Shown one piece after another: positions 9,391 to 16,738 of a DNA stretch of 64,000 bases. The notes beneath the pieces were generated by a model. That model was not told where the DNA came from. It made no database searches and saw only the letters and a program-made list of their open reading frames with translations. Position 1 is the stretch's first letter; the number at the start of each line of letters is the position of its first letter. The stretch covers positions 682,001 to 746,000 of the forward strand of contig NZ_QANS01000001.1 in NCBI RefSeq assembly GCF_003052265.1, in the 5' to 3' direction. Source of the DNA: Stenotrophobium rhamnosiphilum. GTDB lineage: Bacteria > Pseudomonadota > Gammaproteobacteria > Nevskiales > Nevskiaceae. Position numbers and translations under genes: made by a program.

Positions 9391-12300
9391 GGATTCTCCG
9401 CTCGCTTGGTTTCGCGCTGGTGGGCTGTGCAATGGCTACGACATTGCCATGCTCCTCACATGCAGAAGCTGCGAATCCGACGCTGAAATCCGTTGATCCT
9501 TTGTACGCGGGATTCGTCAATCCTCCGAATGCTGCTCGCCCAAGAGTGTGGTGGCACTGGATGAATGGCAATGTCACCAAAGAAGGAATCCGTAAAGACT
9601 TCGAGTGGATGCAGAGAGTCGGAATCGGCGGCGTGCATAATTTTGATGCGTCTCTTTCAACTCCGCAGGTTGTAGACAAGCGACTGATCTACATGTCGCC
9701 AGAGTGGGATGAGGCATTTTCGTATGCGGTTGGTTTGGCCGATCAGCTCGGTATGGAATTCGGGATTGCCGCCTCTCCTGGTTGGAGTGAAACAGGAGGG
9801 CCATGGGTTCCACCGCAAGATGCGATGAAGAAGCTGGTGTGGACCAGCATTGATGTTGCTGGCGGACAAGCTTTAGCGCAGCCATTACCGACGCCTTCTG
9901 ATGTAGCAGGACCTTTCCAGGCGCTGCCTCCATCAGCAAATCCGGCGGCAGCCTACCGCGCAGTCGAGAAGCCCGTTCTGCCACGCTTCTATTCCGATAT
10001 TGCAGTGCTGGCTTTTCCGATTGAGCAAACAAAGTCACTGCCTACTCCAAAGATTTCACTATCCGATGGAGTGGAAGTGGCATCGGCATCCATTGTCGAT
10101 GACAGCTACGACACTGGAATTGAAGTGCCGGTTGGCGACGAAAAGAAACCGGGTTGGGTGTCCATTGAGTACCCAACTTCTCAAACGATTCGTTCAATCA
10201 CGGTTTTCGTTCCCGGCGTGACCGCGTTATTTGGATCGAAATACCAAGCCAGTTTAGAAGTGGAAGAAGGCACTGGCTGGCAACGTGTGACCGATGTGCC
10301 GTTGACGGGCGTTCCATCGACAGCAAGCTTTGATCCGGTGACGGCGAAACGCTTCCGCGTATTGCTGACACACGTCGCGCCAGTGATTCCAAAATTCGCT
10401 ATACCGGCAGAAGGCTCTTCAATCAGCCTGAAGAACTTTTTTGGGCCGCTGAAACCATCTGCGCTTGTGACTGAACTCCGATTGTCCTCAGAGTCCAGGA
10501 TCGACAGATTTGAGGCGAAGGCTGGATTTGCGATTGTTCCGGACTACTACGCCATCGAGCGAGCAGATAGCTCGAATGATGTTGGCGCACCAACGGCGTC
10601 GGTGCGCGACGTGACATCTTTTCTTCATGCGGATGGCACGCTCGCTTGGACTCCGCCTGAAGGAACATGGCGAATCCTAAGGGTGGGATATTCCTTGACG
10701 GGAACCACGAATCATCCTGCAACAAAGGAAGCGACTGGATTAGAAGTCGACAAGTACGACGGCGCAGCGGTTGGTCGATACATCAATCACTACTTCGACA
10801 CCTATCGTTCAGCGGTCGGCGACAAATTGATAGGCAAGCGTGGCGTGCGTGCCGTTCTGACCGACAGTATCGAAGTGAAAGCGAGTAATTGGACGCCTGC
10901 GTTCATCGCGCAATTTAAGCGTCTTCGAGGTTATGACCCGATTCCGTGGCTGCCGGCTCTCACAGGCACTATTGTTGGCGATCGAATCAGTAGTGAGCAT
11001 TTTCTCTACGACTTTCGACGCACCTTGGCCGATTTGATCGCGAGCGAGCATTACGGAAAAGTTGCCGAAGCAGCACACGACCGCGGGCTTTTTTACTACA
11101 GCGAAGCGCTAGAAAATGGACGGCCATCGCTTGGCGATGATATGGGGATGCGTGCTCCGGCTGATATCCCCATGGGTGCTTTCTGGACGCATCCTGTCGG
11201 CACCCAATCAGATCCTACTTTTTTTGCCGATTTAAAAGGTGCGGCTTCTGTTGCGCATGTTTACGGCAAACCGCTGGTGGCAGCTGAATCATTAACGACC
11301 GCACTACACCCTTGGGGCTATGGCCCCGCAGATTTGCTGCCGATGATCAATCGCTTGTTCGCAGCGGGCGTCAACCGACCCGTCTTGCACACGTCGGTTC
11401 ATCAGCCGATTGATAGCAAAGGCCCCGGTCTTACGCTTTCTATCTTTGGTCTGGATTTCAATCGACTGGATTCGTGGGCGGGGCTAGCGAAACCTTGGGT
11501 TACCTATATCTCTCGCTCCAGCTACTTGTTGCAGCAAGGCAAGAATATTGCGGACGTTGCTTATTTCTATGGAGAAGAAGGGCCTCTCACTGCGCTGTAT
11601 CACGACAAGGCCGTGCAGGATGCTCCGCGTCGATATGCCTATGACTTCGTCAATTCTGAAATTGTTTTGAATGAATTGTCTGTGGTGAAAGGCAAGCTAG
11701 TCAGTCGCAGTGGCGCGCAATACCGATTGCTGTACTTGGGCGGAAGCAGCGAGAAGATGACCGTCCCCGTGTTGCGGCGTTTGAAAAAGTTAGTTGCTGA
11801 CGGCGCCACCATCGTCGGAATGGCTCCAACTTCCAGCCCAAGCCTTGCAGATGATTCGTCTGAATTCTCCAGCTTGGTGACCGAACTCTGGCGCAGCAAG
11901 AAATATCAGAGTCGTGTCATCGCGACGCGCGATGTCGAGGCTGCACTCAAGAAAATCCAGGTGACTCCAGATTTTGATCCAATCAATGCTGACGTTCTGT
12001 CCGATATCTTGTTCGTGCATCGCCAGTCACGCGAGGCTGAGATTTACTTCATTCATAACGCGACTGATGTGGCTAAACAGTTTGATGCTGGATTCCGTGT
12101 GTCAGGAAGAGTTCCAGAAATCTGGAATGCAGAAACAGGCGCAGTAGAACCCGTCTCATATCGAACTGAAGGCGACGTCACCAAGCTGCGCATGAGTCTG
12201 AGACCTCAAGATGGAGTCTTCGTTGTTTTTCAACGCAGAGCGACTCGAACTCAGCTTGAGGTTCCGCAGCGTGCCGTGAAAAAGATGATCGACATTGAAG

Positions 12301-12773
12301 GGCCGTGGTCAGTCGCATTCCAAGCGGATCGCGGCGCGCCGACATCAGCACAACTGACGCAGCTATCTTCGTTGTCTGAAAATCAGAATCCCGCAATCAA
12401 ATATTTTTCAGGAGTTGCGACATACCGTACGTCGTTCAAGATTTCCTCCAAGCCGCAGGGAAATGATCATGTCTTCATCAATCTTGGAGGCGTTGGCGAT
12501 GTTGCGGAGTTGAAGGTCAATGGCAAGTCCGTCGGCTATGCATGGAAGTCGCCATTCCGAATCGACGTTACATCAGCGCTGCAAGTAGGCGAGAACGAGC
12601 TTGAGATTTCAGTCGCTAATCTTTGGGTCAATCGCCTGATAGGAGATGCGCAGACAGGTGCGACGAGCGTGACAGGACTAAAGAGCTTGCCGTATCTGCC
12701 GACGACACCGCTGCGTCAATCAGGACTAATCGGACCAGTTTCATTGGAAGTTCAGCATTGCCAGTTCCTTTGA
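9387..12773 (+). CDS. GH106-like glycoside hydrolase (probable alpha-L-rhamnosidase)
   Basis: This 1128-residue secreted protein has a signal peptide ending near CSSHAEA. Its N-terminal block (PRVWWHWMNGNVTKEGIRKD, then GIGGVHNFDA and GIAASPGWSETGGPW) is characteristic of the GH106 alpha-L-rhamnosidase family. Further conserved blocks include HLYDFRRTLADLI-like sequence around residue 540 and FYYSEALENGRPSLGDDM. The last 150 residues look like a beta-sandwich carbohydrate-binding domain. The enzyme should release terminal L-rhamnose from glycosides. It is coupled to the TonB receptor upstream and followed by a LuxR HTH gene. Activity on another sugar cannot be excluded, since GH106 members are few. 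Confidence 0.85.
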   Translation: MRILRSLGFALVGCAMATTLPCSSHAEAANPTLKSVDPLYAGFVNPPNAARPRVWWHWMNGNVTKEGIRKDFEWMQRVGIGGVHNFDASLSTPQVVDKRLIYMSPEWDEAFSYAVGLADQLGMEFGIAASPGWSETGGPWVPPQDAMKKLVWTSIDVAGGQALAQPLPTPSDVAGPFQALPPSANPAAAYRAVEKPVLPRFYSDIAVLAFPIEQTKSLPTPKISLSDGVEVASASIVDDSYDTGIEVPVGDEKKPGWVSIEYPTSQTIRSITVFVPGVTALFGSKYQASLEVEEGTGWQRVTDVPLTGVPSTASFDPVTAKRFRVLLTHVAPVIPKFAIPAEGSSISLKNFFGPLKPSALVTELRLSSESRIDRFEAKAGFAIVPDYYAIERADSSNDVGAPTASVRDVTSFLHADGTLAWTPPEGTWRILRVGYSLTGTTNHPATKEATGLEVDKYDGAAVGRYINHYFDTYRSAVGDKLIGKRGVRAVLTDSIEVKASNWTPAFIAQFKRLRGYDPIPWLPALTGTIVGDRISSEHFLYDFRRTLADLIASEHYGKVAEAAHDRGLFYYSEALENGRPSLGDDMGMRAPADIPMGAFWTHPVGTQSDPTFFADLKGAASVAHVYGKPLVAAESLTTALHPWGYGPADLLPMINRLFAAGVNRPVLHTSVHQPIDSKGPGLTLSIFGLDFNRLDSWAGLAKPWVTYISRSSYLLQQGKNIADVAYFYGEEGPLTALYHDKAVQDAPRRYAYDFVNSEIVLNELSVVKGKLVSRSGAQYRLLYLGGSSEKMTVPVLRRLKKLVADGATIVGMAPTSSPSLADDSSEFSSLVTELWRSKKYQSRVIATRDVEAALKKIQVTPDFDPINADVLSDILFVHRQSREAEIYFIHNATDVAKQFDAGFRVSGRVPEIWNAETGAVEPVSYRTEGDVTKLRMSLRPQDGVFVVFQRRATRTQLEVPQRAVKKMIDIEGPWSVAFQADRGAPTSAQLTQLSSLSENQNPAIKYFSGVATYRTSFKISSKPQGNDHVFINLGGVGDVAELKVNGKSVGYAWKSPFRIDVTSALQVGENELEISVANLWVNRLIGDAQTGATSVTGLKSLPYLPTTPLRQSGLIGPVSLEVQHCQFL

Positions 12774-12782
12774 GATAAACGC

Positions 12783-13079
12783 ATGAGTATTCATCAGTTC
12801 AGGATTGAAATCCGGAGCCAACTTCAGGAATCGCTAACTGAACGAGAACTTCAAATTCTCGCGTGGGCGGGGCAGGGACTTTCCATGAAAGGAACAGCTC
12901 AGGTTTTGGGTATCTCATCCAGTACCGTCAGGTGGCATTTGAAAAATACCTACCTGAAGCTTGGCGCAACCTCTCGCGAAGATGCACTTCGAATCGCTCG
13001 TGCTGATCGTCTCATTGCTTCGGGTCTGCTTTGTGAGAAATGTGCTTGTGCGCTTGAGCCCGCACTGCTGACGGCCTGA
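12783..13079 (+). CDS. Stand-alone LuxR-type helix-turn-helix protein
   Basis: A 98-residue protein made almost entirely of a LuxR/FixJ DNA-binding domain: LTERELQILAWAGQGLSMKGTAQVLGIS and STVRWHLKNTYLKLGA give the four helices at about residues 17–72. There is no receiver, autoinducer or PAS domain. The tail holds a CxxCxC cluster (CEKCAC), which might bind a metal. It sits nine bases after the glycosidase stop and two before the next gene, inside the hydrolase operon. It may tune expression of this locus, possibly as a GerE-like small regulator. The role is inferred from position only. Confidence 0.8.
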   Translation: MSIHQFRIEIRSQLQESLTERELQILAWAGQGLSMKGTAQVLGISSSTVRWHLKNTYLKLGATSREDALRIARADRLIASGLLCEKCACALEPALLTA

Positions 13080-13081
13080 CT

Positions 13082-14092
13082 ATGATTCAAACGAACGTTC
13101 ATCCACGCAGTCGACGCCGCACTATTCTGATTAGTGCGATTGCCTTGCTGGTGCTGGCAATTGTGGCAGTGAAGATCTCCAGCTTCAGGTCTGGAGAATC
13201 GATGGTGACGCATCTCGTTCGTGTTGCTGTTCTGCCGATGCTGCAAGTGAAGTCGACGATGCAAAACGTCGACCGCTACCAAGAGCTTGTCCAGAAGAGA
13301 CAGGCTGAAGGTGATGCGCGACCCAGTGACAAGTTAAAAAAGCAGTTTGATATCCGAACAGAGTCGATCGGCGGATATCTCTACTACATCGTGTCACCGA
13401 AAAATTCGAAACCTGATCGCGCAATTATTTACATTCATGGCGGCGCGTATGTGGGGCCGATGGCTGACTTCCAGTGGAATTTAGTTAAGGGCCTCGCCGA
13501 ACGCACAGGCGCGCAATTGATAGTGCCCAATTATCCGCTTGCACCCAAGCATGATTGGAAAGACGCGTACGCGATGATGGCGCAGCTTTACGACAGGCTG
13601 ATTCAGCAATTTCCCGCGAATCGAATTTCCATCACCGGTGATTCTGCAGGTGGGGGGTTGGCGTTAGGTTTTTCCATGGAGTTGCGCGAACGAGGAAAGC
13701 CAATGCCCGGATCGATTGTCCTGTTCTCACCGTTTCTTAATCTGCTCGCTGATAACCCTGCGCAGGCAGCTCTTGAAGATATCGATCCGCTGCTATCGCG
13801 GCCTGCACTCGTCTGGGCGGCCAAACAATGGGCCCGCGACACGCTTCTCGATGATCCGCACGTCAGTCCCGTTCTCGGCAATCTTTCCGACCTTCCGCCA
13901 ACGCTAATCTTTAGCGGCACGGCTGATCTTCTGCATGTGGACTCTCTTCAATTTGTTGAGCGAGCACGAGCACAAGGTGTCGATGTCACTTACATCCAAG
14001 GTCGCAACATGACGCATGGATGGTCAGTGCTTCCATTGCCGGAAGCTGCGCCGCTTTACGACGCGACTGCTGGTTTTATTGCGCGACACTGA
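13082..14092 (+). CDS. Membrane-anchored alpha/beta hydrolase, hormone-sensitive-lipase family
   Basis: This 336-residue protein has one N-terminal membrane helix (TILISAIALLVLAIVAVKI), so the catalytic domain is anchored on the periplasmic side. The HSL-family oxyanion motif HGGA (IYIHGGAYVG) precedes the nucleophile elbow GDSAGG. Ser188, Asp282 and His312 (MTHGW) complete the triad. It should hydrolyse short-chain esters. The ATG follows the LuxR-like stop by two bases, so it is the last gene of the esterase–receptor–glycosidase run. Together with the first esterase it gives the locus two deacylases of different folds. Confidence 0.92.
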   Translation: MIQTNVHPRSRRRTILISAIALLVLAIVAVKISSFRSGESMVTHLVRVAVLPMLQVKSTMQNVDRYQELVQKRQAEGDARPSDKLKKQFDIRTESIGGYLYYIVSPKNSKPDRAIIYIHGGAYVGPMADFQWNLVKGLAERTGAQLIVPNYPLAPKHDWKDAYAMMAQLYDRLIQQFPANRISITGDSAGGGLALGFSMELRERGKPMPGSIVLFSPFLNLLADNPAQAALEDIDPLLSRPALVWAAKQWARDTLLDDPHVSPVLGNLSDLPPTLIFSGTADLLHVDSLQFVERARAQGVDVTYIQGRNMTHGWSVLPLPEAAPLYDATAGFIARH

Positions 14093-14144
14093 GGCTCTCT
14101 TCGTTCCAACTACTGTTTAGCTTGCGAGCATTGTCGAGCGTTTT

Positions 14145-14936
14145 CTAAAACACCTTATTTGAAGCAAGGTCCGGCGCCACCGCATCCAAGCGCCGCGCGA
14201 GAACGGGCAGTTTGCACGTCGGTACAGCTGGGAAGAGGTGATGCTCGACGTGATAGAACATGTTGTAGGTGATAAGTGCCTTCAGTTTATGGCGAATAGT
14301 TCGGGCAAAAGCCGTTTCAGAATGACAGTCATGATGCACGGTCCAGACAGCAAAGAATGCGGTCAGACACTGGCCCGCCAGCATGGCTGTGACGTGATAT
14401 TTGAGCCATTGAGCTTCCAGAGCAAAGAAGGCTATAAGAATGAACACGACATTCGCCAGAAGCTCAGCCCAAATCCACCGACGATAGCGAGCATCCGCTA
14501 TTTCAAGGGCCTTACTGTGGATATGCAACGGGAATAATGGGCCGATCAGTATCGCTTTCCACCAAGGCATACGAGCGCTCATCGCCTCTACATCATTCTC
14601 AGTCATACAGTAGCGGTGATGACGCAGGTGAATGAATTGCACTGCATGCATTGAGCCAAGCATAAATACGCTAAGTGCAAACATTACCCACTCGGTTGCG
14701 CTACGAGACAAGCCGAGCGCGTAGTGGTACGCGTTATGGACTTGACGCAGGCCTGTTAGGAAGAACATGAACGATGCGCCCAGTGCGAGCAGATAGTACT
14801 CATGCGCCGCAGCGAACCAAGAGGCGGCTAGCCAAGGTGCCGAAAGAGTCAGTTCGTACGCCACCTCAAACTTGGTGAGGTAGCGCAAATCCTTCCAGCC
14901 TATGCTCTTGAGACGTTCATCCCGGAGTTCAGACAA
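14145..14936 (-). CDS. Membrane fatty-acid desaturase family protein
   Basis: This 263-residue integral membrane protein carries the histidine boxes of the di-iron desaturase/hydroxylase family: HNAYH, HLRHH and HVEHH, with four hydrophobic segments between them. It should introduce a double bond or hydroxyl into an acyl chain or other lipid. The start is taken as TTG at 14936, with GGGAG nine bases upstream. It lies directly after an attC-like site, and runs against its plus-strand neighbours, like the other cassette-type genes here. The exact substrate is unknown; carotenoid or sterol-type substrates also occur in this family. Confidence 0.88.
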   Translation of the reverse strand: MSELRDERLKSIGWKDLRYLTKFEVAYELTLSAPWLAASWFAAAHEYYLLALGASFMFFLTGLRQVHNAYHYALGLSRSATEWVMFALSVFMLGSMHAVQFIHLRHHRYCMTENDVEAMSARMPWWKAILIGPLFPLHIHSKALEIADARYRRWIWAELLANVVFILIAFFALEAQWLKYHVTAMLAGQCLTAFFAVWTVHHDCHSETAFARTIRHKLKALITYNMFYHVEHHLFPAVPTCKLPVLARRLDAVAPDLASNKVF

Positions 14937-14954
14937 GTGCTAGCTCTCCCAAGA

Positions 14955-15021
14955 TAAACAACGCTCAAACTCAGGCGCGGCCCCGCGAAGCGGGGGCGTC
15001 AACTGGAGTGTCTTGTTAGAT
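14955..15021 (-). repeat. attC-like recombination site (cassette boundary)
   Basis: Read on the minus strand it begins with ATCTAAC, a perfect RYYYAAC core that contains the stop codon of the gene before it. A GC-rich hairpin CCCCGC-TTCG-CGGGG lies in the middle, and it ends in GAGCGTTG, a weaker GTTRRRY core. Length, hairpin and stop-in-core placement all match integron attC sites. The right core is degenerate, so activity is uncertain. Confidence 0.6.
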
Positions 15022-15351
15022 GCGTAGTAAATGAAGGGCAACACTGCTAACTACCATGACAAATGTGGTGAGGGAGACGAAGAGCATTGTTGTCTTGAGG
15101 CCTCCAAACACGCTGAATGGCACACTTTGATTCCATGAGGTGGGATTTGCAGAGCGCCATGCCGCAGCGCGTTTGCTTAGCCAACGAAAATATAAGGCTA
15201 CGGTTAGGAAGGTCAACGCTAGCGGAGCAGCCGTAGCGATTCCTTTCTGGCGATAAATGGCCGCAATAGCAAGGAATACGAATAGGCCAAGGAGCGTGAA
15301 TGCAACAGCCAATCTTCGGGAATGTGCTTTAGCTAGAGATGAGCTATCCAT
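15016..15351 (-). CDS. Small four-helix-type membrane protein, cassette-borne, function unknown
   Basis: I do not recognise this 111-residue protein. It has three or four hydrophobic segments (residues about 14–34, 39–56 and 88–108) separated by a basic loop (RWLSKRAAAWR). It begins five bases after one attC-like core and its TAA lies inside the next, exactly as in an integron gene cassette. Orientation is opposite to the surrounding plus-strand operons. Nothing in it points to an enzyme. Confidence 0.7.
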   Translation of the reverse strand: MDSSSLAKAHSRRLAVAFTLLGLFVFLAIAAIYRQKGIATAAPLALTFLTVALYFRWLSKRAAAWRSANPTSWNQSVPFSVFGGLKTTMLFVSLTTFVMVVSSVALHLLRI

Positions 15352-15355
15352 GTAT

Positions 15356-15413
15356 ATCTAACGCTCAAGTTAAGCGGCAAGCGTAGCCCGTCCGCTTGGA
15401 TGCCTGATTAGGC
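15356..15413 (-). repeat. attC-like recombination site (cassette boundary)
   Basis: On the minus strand it runs from GCCTAAT (one base off the RYYYAAC core, and holding the upstream gene's TAA) to GTTAGAT, a perfect GTTRRRY core. The 58-bp interval folds on itself through AAGCGG and CCGCTT with a short unpaired centre. It separates the 109- and 111-residue genes. Confidence 0.6.
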
Positions 15414-15737
15414 ATTGTTTTGCCCTGATGAAGGGAATTCGTAGTACTCAAGTGAGAAATCTGTGCCATCGTCGTATAGCAATTGTCCGCCATAGTGCTT
15501 GAAGCTAGCCAATTGACCGAAACCATTTTTGAGAGCTTCGCAAAGGGCCTGTACGGCGTCTGCCCCCGCCATGTTTATGACGCCACCATAAAGAGGCTTG
15601 CACGACACGGGACAGCGCCATTGTTGGACTGGACTGCTTTCATTGAGAAAAGGCTTGCCTATAAGCAGCTCAATTTCGATGCGCTCACCGCTTGGACGAA
15701 TACCTACAACCTTGAAGCTGGCGGTGACCAAGTCCAT
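15408..15737 (-). CDS. Small soluble protein resembling DUF6968, cassette-borne
   Basis: A 109-residue soluble protein. Its pattern (an N-terminal strand pair, then ADAVQALCEALKNGFGQLAS and a tyrosine-rich C-terminus) recalls the DUF6968 family often carried on integron cassettes, but that match is from memory and tentative. The ATG lies four bases after a GTTAGGC core at the edge of the dispersed repeat, and its stop falls in the attC-like site downstream. No catalytic motif is visible. Confidence 0.65.
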   Translation of the reverse strand: MDLVTASFKVVGIRPSGERIEIELLIGKPFLNESSPVQQWRCPVSCKPLYGGVINMAGADAVQALCEALKNGFGQLASFKHYGGQLLYDDGTDFSLEYYEFPSSGQNNA

Positions 15738-15740
15738 TTT

Positions 15741-15934
15741 GCCTAACTACAATTGGGCCGCCTAATGGCGGTAATTAATTGCTGCATTTCGGCAGTTGTT
15801 GTCGATCGGGTCATTCTGAAGGCGCTGAATTCGCTTGGCTCTATAAATCACTATCACCCGATCAGACCGCTAAATCAATTTACGTAATTGGGATGCCCTA
15901 AAGCGGCCGCTTGCAATTGACAGGAAAGGGCTGA
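15741..15934 (-). repeat. Dispersed repeat, copy 1 (head of cassette group)
   Basis: The first of three related copies (others at 23123 and 30753). On the minus strand it ends in TTGTAGTTAGGC, a perfect GTTRRRY core, immediately before a small gene. Shared landmarks read on the plus strand are CTAACTACAAT, CCGCCTAATGGCGG (a hairpin), GACCGCTAAATCAATTTACG and CCCTAAAGCGGCC. It fills most of the 234-bp gap to the TetR gene. A tail GGGCTGATTCTAG…GTTAGTGCCAA recurs near 29123. Confidence 0.7.
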
Positions 15935-15971
15935 TTCTAGCCGTCGGGTTAGTGCCAACAGCGTACATTCG

Positions 15972-16613
15972 TTATGCGTCTTTAAAAACCATTCCGTCAA
16001 AGATCGGGATCAGATCCTTGGCCTTAACGAAGCGGGCATGGGTTTGAAATTGAACGGTGGCCATCCCGTTGATATACGAAACGAGGTGTGACGCAACTGT
16101 CTCGGCGTCGCTACGCAATTTTTCACCTCGGGCCAGAGAACTCTGCTCGATACACCGCGCAACATCCTTGATGACTTTGCGCGCCAGATCCGACACTTTT
16201 TCTGCGATGTCTGGGCGGCTGAGTGAGATCGTCTGCACGACAAAGAACAGGCGCTCGGAATCATCCACTGGCTTTTCCGTGTTGAAGCTGTCGGCCAACA
16301 GCGCAGACAGTTGCTTGAGATTGCGTCTCAGCGGGGTGCCCGGCACAAAGTGCTTGAACAGACTCTGCTCGAGATCAGCTGTGGCGCTGCGCCACAGCTC
16401 GAAAAATAAATTCTGCCGGTCGCCGAACAGGGTGTAGACCGGCATGCGTGAGCACCCGGCATATTCCGCGACCTGATCAATGGTGACGGCGTCGTAGCCT
16501 TTCTCGCGAAACATCACGCGGGCGGCTTCCAGCAAATCTTGCACGCGGGCGGCTTTTTGCTGCTCGCGGCTTAAGCGCGGTTTTTTACGGGGATTGCCCG
16601 CTGGTTGGTTCAT
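15972..16613 (-). CDS. TetR-family transcriptional repressor
   Basis: This 213-residue protein has a TetR helix-turn-helix at about residues 24–70 (ARVMFREKGYDAVTIDQVAE, then CSRMPVYTLFGDRQNLF). The C-terminal half is a helical ligand-binding domain of the usual length. The N-terminus is basic. It diverges from a TonB receptor operon across 125 bp holding a 27-bp perfect palindrome, which is almost certainly its operator. It probably represses the receptor–esterase–oxidase operon and itself until a hydrophobic ligand binds. Confidence 0.93.
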   Translation of the reverse strand: MNQPAGNPRKKPRLSREQQKAARVQDLLEAARVMFREKGYDAVTIDQVAEYAGCSRMPVYTLFGDRQNLFFELWRSATADLEQSLFKHFVPGTPLRRNLKQLSALLADSFNTEKPVDDSERLFFVVQTISLSRPDIAEKVSDLARKVIKDVARCIEQSSLARGEKLRSDAETVASHLVSYINGMATVQFQTHARFVKAKDLIPIFDGMVFKDA

Positions 16614-16667
16614 TCAAAGGTCCTGACTAAAGGCGTCGGCTTGCGTCTGAGTATATTAAACGCTATA

Positions 16668-16694
16668 TTTTTATAAACACAGTGTTTATAAAAA
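16668..16694. promoter_or_regulatory. 27-bp perfect palindrome, predicted TetR operator
   Basis: Two 13-bp arms (TTTTTATAAACAC and its exact complement) flank a single A. The element lies 54 bp from the TetR start and 44 bp from the receptor start. A weaker outer pair (TATATTAAAC on the left, GTTTATATA on the right) brackets it at about 16651–16710, suggesting a nested or cooperative site. Position, symmetry and size suit binding of two TetR dimers. Confidence 0.8.
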
Positions 16695-16738
16695 CAAATA
16701 GTTTATATAACCGTGCCACGTGCATGGCAGGAGCGAGA

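Noticed and set aside
14937-15747. Toxin–antitoxin module
   Set aside because: The small genes are cassette-like, but neither protein resembles a toxin or an antitoxin DNA-binding domain.
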